35,479 nt of DNA, taken from positions 1 through 35,479 of the forward strand of contig NZ_CP023018.1 of the NCBI RefSeq assembly GCF_022406875.1, written 5' to 3'. This stretch comes from Ectothiorhodosinus mongolicus. GTDB lineage: Bacteria > Pseudomonadota > Gammaproteobacteria > Ectothiorhodospirales > Ectothiorhodospiraceae. Shown here piece by piece: positions 11,501-23,500 of this stretch. A program made the position numbers and the translations under genes. The notes beneath the pieces are model-generated. The model worked only from the letters and a program-made list of their open reading frames with translations. It was not told where the DNA came from and did no database searches. Position 1 is the stretch's first letter, and each line of letters begins with the position of its first letter.

Positions 11501-14500
11501 AGACCCCACACTACTGGCCCTCTTGCGGCCTGCCGATCGCGATCGTTTGCAGGCACTTTTGGGCAATACGGAGAGCCTTGCGGACCTGGAAGGTCTCTCA
11601 CCACTGCCGATCAATGCATCGTTTAAGTACAACCTAGTTTTCGGAATCGACCTTACAACCGATGATGCTAAGGCGGCTGATGTTGGGAAAATGTTTTTAT
11701 TGAATGGCAGTCGTGACAGCAACAATGAAGGCACTGCTGGGACATTTGCTGATTTTGAGCTCTCGCTTGATATGCCCGGGGTTTTGTTCACTGAAGTGTC
11801 CAACCCAGCAGAGTCGGATGCAGCAGATCGCACCATCCGTCTTGATCAGCGTGACTTTACAGAAGGTGACCTGGTGTTTGTGCAGGTTGACGGCATCACG
11901 AGGGCGCAATTGCAGGTTTCTTCAGGTCAGACAATCAGTTCTATTGCTGATGCTCTGAAGACCGATCTTGATTCTGCTGGAACCTCTGGGCACGTCACTG
12001 CTTCTTCCGGAAACATCAGCTTTGCGAGCGCTCGTGAGTGGGGTCAGGCGAATATCGAGCTGATTGTTTTCAGAGCCATTGACTCGATCAGCTCTCAGGT
12101 CGACGGCCCAGTTATAACGATCACGGCGGAGGATGTAGTTCCGGGTCGCGTGTTCGAGGTACAGGTTGGCGGTGATTCGAGCAAGACTGCTCGCGTTGGT
12201 GTGGTAGGCGGCGATAGCGCTGCGTCGGTAGCAAAGCGCTTGCAGGAGGCGGTAACGGCGCTGTCGGGGGTAACTGCAACGCATTCATCTGGAGCGACCA
12301 CGCTTGAAGTGACTGCAGGCGGAACGCCCACTCTGACCATCTACGATGTCCGCGGTATTGCGCCCTTGCCCGAAGGGGCTGGGATTAACATCAGTTCGCA
12401 GACAGGCATTATTACTTTGGAAGGCAAAGGGGGAATTGCCGATCTCGAGTTGTCTGGTGGCTTGACGCTGAACGCCAGCGGTGGTCGGTTGTATTTCGAT
12501 ACGTTCATTGATGCCTTGACCGGCGCGGGATCGCGCGATACCCGTCCTGATGTACTGGCCGGATCCATTCTGATCCCGGACGTGGATTTGGCTGATGTGG
12601 CGCTCAATTTCTTCCGCCCGGTTGACTACGACCTGCAGTCACAGGTGAGCGCCCGCGCATCGGCTGCCAACAATGCGCGCATCATCACGATTGATCCTTT
12701 GGATGTTGTTGAGGGTAGGCTCTTCGAAGTTCGCGTCAACGGCAATGTGCGGCTTTATCATGAAGTGTCTTCCAGCGAAGACGCTGCAGCGGTTGCAACC
12801 GCGCTTGCATCGCAGCGGGATGGTTTGAGCAGCGACAATAGCGTCATGACCGCCGGCGCCGATCTCCGCTGGGGGGCAGCTGATATCGAGGTGCGGGTTT
12901 TTGACAAGGGCGAAGCTGCAGATAGCAAGACGTTTGATGACTCTCTGAGGATCGATATCGCGGATCTTCAGGAGAACGGCAGTCTCGCCGTTGGGCGTGT
13001 GCTTGAGTTCGATATTGCGGGGCAGACCTACTACGAGACAGTGCAACGCAATGACACTGAGACGCGTGTCGCTGCTCGTCTGGCTGCGCAACTGGAAGCG
13101 ACCATCGGCGCCGAGCTGGTTATTAATGGCACCGACAACCTAGGCGACAAAGCTATCACCCTGGAGTTCTTCGATCGAATCGTTCAGAGCGATGTCGCTT
13201 CGTTTGTTTCTGGACGTGGTTCGTCTGCTGATATCCAGCGCGTGCTAGCTCTGTCACCTGACGATATTACAGAAGGCCGCGTTATTCAGATCAATGATGG
13301 TCTGGGTCGCCTGGTTGAGCACGTTATTGGTCGCGGTGAGGATGCTGATGCCGTGATTGCCGCGCTGGTGGCAGCGTTTGCGGACGGTGACGTTACTGCG
13401 GGAGGTGATATTCGCGCCGAGCGAATCATCAAGCTAGACGAATCAGCACTTGCTGGGCTTTCAGTCGGAGTTGAAATCCAGATTCTGGTGGTGGAGGGTG
13501 CGACAGGAGGCGGTCAAGTTGCCGATGTGCGCTACGTCGTTACCGATATCGATACGCCGGAAACCATTGCCGATGCTTTGGCGGCTCGCCTTGGCATTAG
13601 TTCAATGCCCGAGATCGTTCGTGAAGATCCTCAAGACAATACATCGCCCATCGACAGATTCGAGCTTATTGTCGACGCTGATCGTCTGTGGGGTGGTAAC
13701 ACCATTACCGTCAACTCCAGATCAAGTGGCGATACATTCGCGGCACTGGCCGATTCCCAGGCTGATTCACGTTTTTCAGCGCTGACGTTTGATGCTGACT
13801 ACGGTGCTGGAAACGCATTTCTCGAGGTGCGTGTCTTCGCGCCTGTGACTGGTACCCCTGATTCAAGTGTCAGCACAGCAGGTTCGCAAGGTGATCCGCG
13901 CAGCATCACACTCGCTGAGTCCGATATTCAGGACAACCGCCTGATCCGACTGTCGATCAATGGTGGCACACTCACTCAGATCTACCAGAATATCGGCATC
14001 GGTGGGACGCTTGGTACGGCAATCACCGGGCTCCAGGAGCAACTGCTGGCCAGTTCACCGATTAACACCGAGCCGGCGATCGTCAACGGACTGGTGTTCG
14101 ATGATCGTATTGCTGATAGCGACACGATCACGCTGTTTGACCGATCGTCAGATCCACTTAAATCAACTGTGGGTGATGTTGCGCAGTCGCCCGGCGCCAG
14201 TTTCGTCCGAACCATTACCTTTGACGCGCTGGACTGGCAGGAAGGTGATGTTGTCGAGATCCGTTCCAACGGCAGTGAATTCCGTTACCAGATTCAATCG
14301 AATGACGATGACAGTAGCGTGGCCAGTGCCCTCAAAGCCCTTATTGTCGACAAATTCGACAATTTGTCGGCGCACATCTCTGAGAGCAGTGGTGTATTGA
14401 CCTTCGCCGAAGGGGCGCTCTGGGGCAGTCGCAACATTGTGCTGACGGTATATGCGCCCGACAACTCATCGCTTGATGCGACCAACAATGTTCTTAGGCT

Positions 14501-17500
14501 CGCTCCTGGCGATATCGTCGCAGGTCGGACCATCGAGCTCACCATCGTTAACGAAACGGTCAGTTACACCATTCAGGGTACGGATACTGTTGCAACTGTT
14601 CTCTCCGAGCTGAGTCAGTTGATTGACGCGAGCAACAGGGCATCAACTGACTACTTTGTCAGCGAAGTCAAACTGCAGGCAGGTCTTGGTATTAATGGAC
14701 ACAAGATCGAGGTTGCGAGTGATGGCGAGGCTGATGGCTCGAGTAGCGATTCTAAAGAGCTGACTAATGATTCCGGCGACATCGAAACACTTGTCGTCAA
14801 ATCTAATAGCGCTCCGGATCAAGACCCAGTCATCACCATCGGGTTTGCTAGCGGCGACACCATCCAACTGAGAGCGTCGGACACGTTGACGTTGACGATC
14901 GGTATCGGTGACTCGGAGAGAACGTTCGAGTACACGTTGCCCGAGAACCCCAGCGCTGCGCTGGTCGCTGAGTCACTTGCCGCCATTATCGGTAACAATG
15001 CCTCGGTCACGCATCAGTTAAACCTGGTCGGTATCGGGTCTAATGACTCTCTAGAATTCAAACGCCAGGGTGCATTGCAACAGTCACAGGTCGTCGAGGA
15101 CGGTTCTGATGTCCGAGTGAATCTGCACCGTGCCGACCTGCAGACCAACCGCTTAGTGCAGTTGGCGGTAACAGACACGAATACAAATACAGATTTCGCC
15201 TGGCGCAGGGTCGGGACGAATCCCACGACCGAGAGTGTCGCCGCAGCGCTGGTGAACGAATTGCCATCAACCGTTAAAGCGCGCGCTGATGCCGTGATGC
15301 GCATCGGCGCGAGCGTGCAGGCGATTGATGGTGTGGTTATCTTTGAGGCGATTGATCGAGAAACTCTCGACTCGGCAGTTAGTGACAGGTCGATCAGTAG
15401 CAGTGCCACCCTGCGCACCATTGGTCTCACTGCGGCTGATGTGGCCGTGGGCAACGTCATAGAGATCCGTGCCAACGGCGAAACGGTCAGCATCACGGTT
15501 CAGGAAGGAAATACCCTTGACGACGTTGCGGATGCGTTGCGCGATGCAATCGATGCATCCAGCGCCGCTGCTGTCACCAGCAATACTTTGACCATCACCG
15601 CCGCTGCTGTTGGTGAGTCGGTCAGCGTCTGGGCGGGTGGCCGCAGCTTCAGTTACACCGTTCGCGACGGGGATACCGATGCTACCGTTGCGAGTGCGCT
15701 GGCAGCGAGTATCAATGGCGCAAATGTCGGTGTGACGGCAACTGCTGATAACGAGACTCTCACCCTTCCCGGACATGTTTTCGTGAGTGAAGGCTGGGGT
15801 ACCAAGCCACTGTCGATTCGCGTCTATAGCGACAAGGAAGACACTGCGTCTGATCCTGCAAGTGAAAATGGTGACAAGCTCGACTTTACCCTGAGCACAG
15901 AGGATGTCGACGTTGATCGTGTCCTGCAGATCCGGCTGGGTGACGTAATTCGCGCCGAGTATCGGGTGCGAGCTGGCGACACCGTAAATGACGTTGTCGC
16001 TAGATTTACGGCGCTGCTGAACGCGCAGCTTGAAAGCGGCCAGGTGGAGGCCACTGGCGCGACGATGACTGTCGACAAGACGTTGACGCTTAAGGGTGAG
16101 ACTACTGCCAAAGCTCCGTTGAATGCCGATGACATCAAGCTAGATGTCTTCACCAGTCGACTGGCGCAGACCAGTCAGATCGAGGGACCAGATCGCGGTG
16201 AGCGCGACTTTGAGCGCACCATTACCATCAATGCGGCAGACATTACACCCCAACGAATCCAAGCGGATGACATTGTTCAGGTGCGCGTTGAGGGCGTTGG
16301 TGTTGCCCGCTATCAGGTCAACAGCGTCGACATTGCTGACGCTAACACCGAAAACGTCATCGCCGAAAAACTCGCTAAAGAGCTCAATGTTTTAGCGCGC
16401 GGGCAGAACAGCGTGGATCGTGTTACCGCTGTCGATGGTGATAATCCGACCAACGTCATCACCATCGCGGCCGATGCTGGCTGGGGGCGTCTGGCGATCA
16501 CGCTGGACGTGTTCAAGCCGGAAAGTGGCATAGGCAGTGGTCTTGATGGTAGCGGAACGACTGGATCTGTCCGCGACATTGGCTTCATTGCCAGTGAGTT
16601 GACAGAGGGCAAACTGGTACAGATCAATATGCCCGGCGCCGAGAGCGAATCGCCGATTGTGCAGGTGCGCGAGGGTGAGTCCGCCGCCGAGGCGGCGCGG
16701 CGTCTGGCCGATCAGATTGCAGTGCTCGAGCGCGCCGGCCCAACTAGCATCAAGAACGACAGTTTTGAAGTATTCGTCAACGCAGACAGCCGTGCAGAAG
16801 TCATCCTGCCGCTGTCACTCTCGGTATCAGACCAAGTTGGTGATTTGCTGGCAGAATCGGTTCCCGGTTTCCGTAATCCGCTGGAGCTAGGTACGCTCGA
16901 GTTTGTCTATACCGATCTCGGTGCGTTGCTCGCAGCACGCGCCGGGGACCCGGGTACAACGCTCGTGTTCAGCGTGCAGGAAGCTGCACGCCCGAATGCC
17001 GGCTCGGCGTTCGGTTTGGCCGATAGTACCGCAGCCGGTGCACCAATCGACACGGCGGATGAATCAGGCTTGCCGCTGTTTGATCCAGCTATTTTCAACG
17101 ATTCAGTCGGTGGGGAGGGTCAAACTACGACGCCCACAGCCGGCACGGCAGGTCTGTTCAATCCTGGCGCAACAGCGCCATCGATCCAACCAGGGCGTTC
17201 GGGCGATATTTCGCTGATCCTTCCGAATATCGGCGACTGGCAGGTCGCGTTGTCTGAGGTGATCCGAGACAGCGTGGGTCCCGTGGATCAGAACCGTCCG
17301 ACCAATGGGCCTCTTTTGTTCCTGTTGAGCGATCCCAGTTCTGTGGTGAACCCCATCAATGATGTATTAAAAGGCATTGAAACGGGTTTGAAATTCGTCA
17401 CAGACGGTATTGGTGGCCCGATTATCGGTGATGGCTTGGGCGGTATTACGGATTTCTTTGGCGGCTTGCGCGAGAGCTTCTTCGACGCATTGCTAGACAC

Positions 17501-20500
17501 GATCGAGTCGGCGGAATTCAAGTTTGGTGCTATCGATAATGCCTTGCGTATGGCGCTGTTTAGCGTCCTGCACAACCCTGATAATGCTTGGCTCAATTTT
17601 CTGCGTGATTACAACGGCGACGGCGAGATCACGCCAGACGATATTGTGGTCGAATATCTGTCACGTGACCTTGATGATCAACAGCTGCGGCTTGATCCGG
17701 AACTGACCCGACTGCTTGAGCCCGAACACATCGAGGCCATTTTTAGCCTCATGGACGGCGGTCAGCGAACCGCCTGGGTGGCGTCGGGTGAACGCGAGCA
17801 GATCCGTGTCACCGTGGGTATCGAGAACGATGGAGACTTTACCGCAGACGACAGCGGGCCACACCTATTGTTCCAAGATAATGACCGTGTCTATGTCAAG
17901 ATTGACTCAGATTTCTTTGTTCTGCGTGAACCCACAGAAGACAGTGTAATCAAGTCTCCCTTTGCTACTTTTGATGACTTCCGCCTTGGTATCGATAGCC
18001 CCAACGGACTGGAATTTACCCGTGATACCCAGAAGGCCGATCTCACTAACGATGCCATCGACGATCTGATTCCGGTGTTCCAGGGCATTGCTGGCGCGGT
18101 GAATGTCGATCTCACGTTCCGTGAATTGTTCGATAACGGCATCCCCATGGTCGCCAACGCGTTTGGAGAGGTGGGAATTGATCTCGATGCTGATGAGAGT
18201 GACATTCTTTACACCATCAAATTCACCGAAGAGCAGAGAAGGGCGGCACTGGGGCTAATTCTAGGCGAGAGTTCAGCCGTGCAGTTCCGCATGAACCTCG
18301 GCCAAACGATCGCGCTTCCCACACTGGCTGCTGAGTTCGATATCGGTGTGCCTGGCTTTAATCTGCAAATGGATGGCGGCCTTGGCGTAACACTTGATTG
18401 GGACATTAACCTTGGCTTTGGTTTGGATTTATTCCAAGGCTTCTATCTCGTTACCAATATGCCCAGCTATGCGGGTATTGGGCAGGTAACCATCCTTGAT
18501 GATAATGGGATTGCAATCGGTATTGCCGATGCCGATTTGGAGCGCACTCCTGATGGTGAGCCGGAACTGGATGATGACGGTGACGAGATTTCGCTCGATC
18601 CGCACATCGACAATCTCTGGGATGTCGACCCAGATGATGAGGATATTGGTGCGCCATTAGCCGAGTTCCAAATCCACGTTTATTTGGAAGGCTCGGGAAC
18701 CGAGTTCCACCGGGTGCCCGTGATCAATGATCAGGGCGAACTGGTTCTTAACAACGGACGGCCGGTTACCGAGATTGCCTATTCCGACGAGTTGTTTGTG
18801 ACCGATGACGAAGGTAACTACATTCGCGATTCGCGCGGTGAGTTGCAGCCTTTGCCGATTCAGGCACCCGCACGTTTGAGCGCTGAGCTGCTGTTTTTGC
18901 GCGGCTCGGTTGTGGACAACTTCGATGGCTGGATTAAAGACAATGTCGGGCGCATCTGGGGGGATCGAGATGCCTGGCAGCGCGATACCACAGGGACTGC
19001 ATGGGAGGCTGACTACAGCCGTTTCCGCGCCTTCGGTACCGAAGAAATGTTCGACGGTAAGACGGGCTTTGAGGGCTCGCGCACTCAGTTCTTGGCCAAC
19101 TTCAGTATCTCACTGACCGACAATGCCGATGATGTTGAATTCGAGAGCCTATTGGGTATCGACGCCGGCGGCGCGCTTGATGCACTCGCGGATGACCTAG
19201 TCGGTGGTTCTGATGGGCGCTTGACACTCGCTGTGCTGCGATCGAATGACCTCAGCGATTTGTGGGACTACGACTGGGAGGCCTTTGCCCAGATCAATCT
19301 GCGCACCCGCTTGGGTGTGGATCTGGCCGGTGGAGGTGTTTTGCCAGCGATTGAGGGTGACTTCCACCTGACATGGAGCGCAGCCAAGGAGGACGACGAC
19401 GAGCAGAGCGAGTGGGAGCAGTGGCTCGAGCGTTTCGAAGACGTCACCGAGCTGGACTATGAATCGCTGTTCGCTGAGACCAGCGTATGGATGACGGATG
19501 TCCAGTTGGATATGGGGACCTTCTTTTCAAACTTCCTGCGTCCGGTACTGGATGTGGTGCAGACGGTCACCGAGCCATTCCAACCCATTATTGATCTGAT
19601 CACCACGCCGATTCCAGGCATCTCTGATGTGATGCGGCGCAATTATTCATTGGTCAGCATGGCTGAGGATTTCCAACGCATCAGCGGTGGCAGTGCCAAG
19701 GTGGCATTCATTCTGCAAATGATCGATTTGGTAGACACCATCAACAGCATCTCACGGATGAATTCCAGTCTGCAGATCCCGGTCTACGAGGTGTTGTCCT
19801 TCGTGGGCGAGGATCATGACCTATTCGATCTTTCCGATGCGGTCAAATATGCCTCCAGTGTGGTGAATGTGGCTATGGATGCCGTGAACGCATTGCCCGG
19901 GGAGACCACGATTAGTCTCGAGGATGGCCTTGGTGATTTCTTAGCCGAGTTCGAAGGGCCTCAGAGCGCGTTGGCGTTCCCCATCATTGAAGATCCATTT
20001 GACAGCGTTTTGCGGCTTTTGATGGGTGAACCTGCGGATCTCATGACATTCACGCCACAAAATCTCGAAATTGACGTGCGTTTCCGCAAGAGCTTCCCGG
20101 TATTCGGCCCCTTATTCGTAGGGTTTGAGGCGCGCCTTAAGGCTGAAGCCCGCTTAACCTTAGGTTTCGACACCTACGGGGTGATGAAAGCCTTTGAAAC
20201 CGGGAATCCGCTGGATGCCTTCGATGGCTTTTACATCAGCGACAATATCGTCAACGGCGTTGATCTCCCCGAGTTCGAACTGCGCACCGAGTTGAATGTC
20301 TTCGCTGAATTAAATGCGGGTATCGCGCGCGGCGGTGTGGAGGGCGGTATCGGCTTTACCGGGACGGCGGATTTGTGTGATCCCGATGGAGACGGCCGCG
20401 TGCGGGCCTCTGAGATCGCCAGCATCGTCTCGCGCGACCCATTGGGTCTGGTGACCATCGGTATGTCGGCTGATGCCTACGTTCGAGCCTATGTTGAGAT

Positions 20501-23500
20501 CCTAGCGTTAATCAAGTATGTCCGTGTGTTTGAGAAAACCTTTGTTCGCGTCGAACTGTTCAGTGTCAACATCGGCAGTTGCGATCAAGACCCGATATTG
20601 GCTTCCATGGATGGCAATGTCTTAGTGCTGCATGCCGGCTCCGGCACGGGCGCCATTGACGGCAATCCCGCGATCACCAAGACCGCCGCCGATCGGGAGC
20701 GCCGCAGCACCGACGATGGGAACGAGCAGTTCGTTCTAACTGGTAGCAGCGGCAGTATTACTGTTGAGGCAACGCTGCCAAACGGCCAGACCTACGAGCA
20801 GAGCTTTGGCGGCTCTCGCGTGCATGGCTTCACCGGAGCTGGTAACGACACCTTTGATGCCTCAAATCTAATTAATGTTCCTGTTTACTTCGTTGCCGGT
20901 ACCGGCACCAATACGCTGATTGCTGGCAATGCCGCCGGCAATATCCTGATCGGCGGTACAGCCGGCACCACGACGCTAATGGGTGGCACAGGCGATGATT
21001 TGCTGATCGCCCGCGGTGGCACGACCATCATGCAAGGCGACGGTGGTGACGACACCTACCGCTTCCTGCCGGGTTGGGGCGTCGCGACAGTCAACGACAA
21101 TGCCGGTAAGAATATCGTTGATTTCAGCGCCCAAACCGGTGGCGTGATCGTCAATGATGCCGGACGTCTGGCGACGCAGGGCGTTAACCGGGTCAACTGG
21201 AATGCCAGCACCGTCGATCTCATTCAGGGCGGGCAAGGCGATGACCTGCTTGATTTCTCGGGGAACAACCAGAACCTGACGGTTACCCTAACCGGTACCG
21301 ACGCAGGCTGGGTGACCAACAGCCGCAGCGGCATGGCTCAGTCGGGACTGCCAACTGGACCCGGCAGTGGCCAGAGCAATTCCGGGCAAGGCTTCAGTTT
21401 TGTCGACTTCGAAAACATTCAAGGCGGCCGCGGTAGCGATGTGGTGCGGGTACAGAATGGCGCCTCGATCAGCAATAGCCTGCGCATGACCACCGGCACC
21501 GACCTGCCGAATGCGCGCAACACCCTAGATTTTTCTGAGTTCACGACCAGCGTAACGGCCGATCTTTTGGGGCTTAGCCGTTTTGGTGCAAGCGACAACA
21601 TCATCGTTCGCGGCTTCCACAACGTGTTTGGTGGAGCCGGTAACGACACGCTAATCGGCAATGGGTTTAACAACCTGTTGGTCGGCAATGCTGGCAACGA
21701 TCGCCTGTTTGGTGTGGGCGGCCACAACCTTTTGGTCGCAGATAATTTCCACGTCTACAGCAACAGCACCATCAACACTGTTGGAACAGCATCGGGTGCT
21801 GGAACACTTGTCTCTGACTACGTATCGCTTCAAACAGGTGGAGTGGAATTAAACCATGGCGGCGATGGCCGAACCTTCCTGTGGAAGGGCAAGACCATTG
21901 AGAATCGCAGTGCTGGTGGTGATCGTCAGGTGCTCCGCGGTGGTGATGGCAATGACATCCTGCTTGGCGGCACCGGTAACGATCGCATTACTTCAGGTAA
22001 CGGTAATAACACCATACTCGGTGATCTGGGCCGGGTGGTGATGGACTTTAACTTCAATGTGCCGTTGCGCGTTGAAAGCTTTGGTGGCTCGGGTGGCAGT
22101 GATGTCATTGAACTGGGCCGCGGCAACAACATCGTTCTCGGCGGTGATGGCAATGACCAAATCACTGCTCGCGATATTCCCGACAGCTGGAACATCATTC
22201 TCGGCAATAACGGCGAAGTGGCATTCAAACAGGCCAGTGGCACATTTGTTCTCAATCCGCTGAGTCAACGCATGCTGGATTATGTGATCGCCCCGACCAA
22301 TGAGCATGGTGGTGCTGGCGGTAACAATGCCATCACCATCGACAGTGGCTCGGCGATTATTATGGGTGGGCGTGGCAACCATGTGATTAACGCCGCTGCC
22401 CTGTCATCCACCGCGCAGAATACGCGTTACATCGCCGGCGATAACGCTTGGCTACGCTCCGATGCATTGGGCGGCATCAATTTCTTCAGCACCCTAAGCT
22501 CCACGCAAACTGGGACTGTTGATGGTCAGTTGGCGGGCAGCGATGTCATCATCATTGGCGATGCCAATGACAGTAATGCTCGCCATCTCGGCACCAACTA
22601 CATCCTCGGTAGCATTGGTAACGACACGATCATCACCTCGGGCAGCATTCTCGAAAACGACAGCGGTCTGTTCCTCCGGCGCGGGCAGGCTGTCAGCACC
22701 GATGTCATTCTCGGCGATCAGGGCTACATTCGTTGGTATGATGCATCCACCAGTTCGGGTGGAACTCCTAACCGCTTGCAGGTAATGGAGAGCGGTCGCC
22801 ACTTCGACACACCAAATAATAGTGTCGATGATACCGATGTGCGTAACATCGGCGGAGCCAACACGATCCACATTGGCGATGGCGACAAGGTCATCTTCGG
22901 TGGCTTTGGGGGTACGACCCTAGCTGACAATGATCGGCGGCTAGCCGCCGCTTATGGAGATGTGGCTAATGTCATTACTGCCGCAACATTCATCAATACT
23001 GACTCCGGAAACTTTGTCAGGCTGATTTCTGGCGATAATGCCCGCGCTGATTTTGATGGCTTCGGCAATATGGTCGAATTCCGCAGCACGGATGCGGCCA
23101 ACGCTACTGGCGGTGACAGTTACATCCAAATCGGTAGTGGTGCAGACGCTTCGGCTCGCAACTTGGGCACCAACTTCATCCTCGGCGGAATGGGCGATAA
23201 CACCATCCTGGTCTCCGCCAGTTTCAATGTCGCGGGCAACCTCATCCAAGGTCGCGCCAGCAGCGAAGATCTGATTTTTGCCAACAATGGGCGCATTTTG
23301 CGGACATCCTCGGATGGCACGATCACGCAACAGCGTGACAATGGTGACCTTCGTCCCAACCGCATGCTTCGCGCTGAGAGCATTTTCACCGACCTCGGTG
23401 GTGATGGTGTTGTGCATGTCGGTGATGGCGGCAAGGTCATTATTGGTGGCACGGGTAGCGATGTCATCACGGCGATGGATGGTATCCACATCGTCTTCGG

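Larger units (their letters stand above)
16791..20640 (+). other. Uncharacterised central core of the giant protein with two EF-hand loops
   Basis: About 1,280 residues without clear repeats. Visible elements: a helical stretch at about 17220-17560 with Gly-rich turns (GGPIIGDGLGGITDFFGGL); an EF-hand loop at 17607; beta segments such as FDIGVPGFNLQMDGG and INLGFGLDLFQGFYL near 18340-18450; an acidic Asp-rich linker near 18540-18650; a helical segment with TTPIPGISDVM near 19540-19750; and a second EF-hand loop at 20379. The lack of repetition and the presence of Trp and aromatic residues suggest a folded functional domain, but I cannot name it. Confidence 0.45.

Noticed and set aside
11832-16790. 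Interpretation of the tandem repeats as LysM cell-wall-binding domains.
   Set aside because: The GDT-x-x-x-V-A motif recalls LysM, but the units are about twice as long and lack the conserved LysM ending; the resemblance is superficial.
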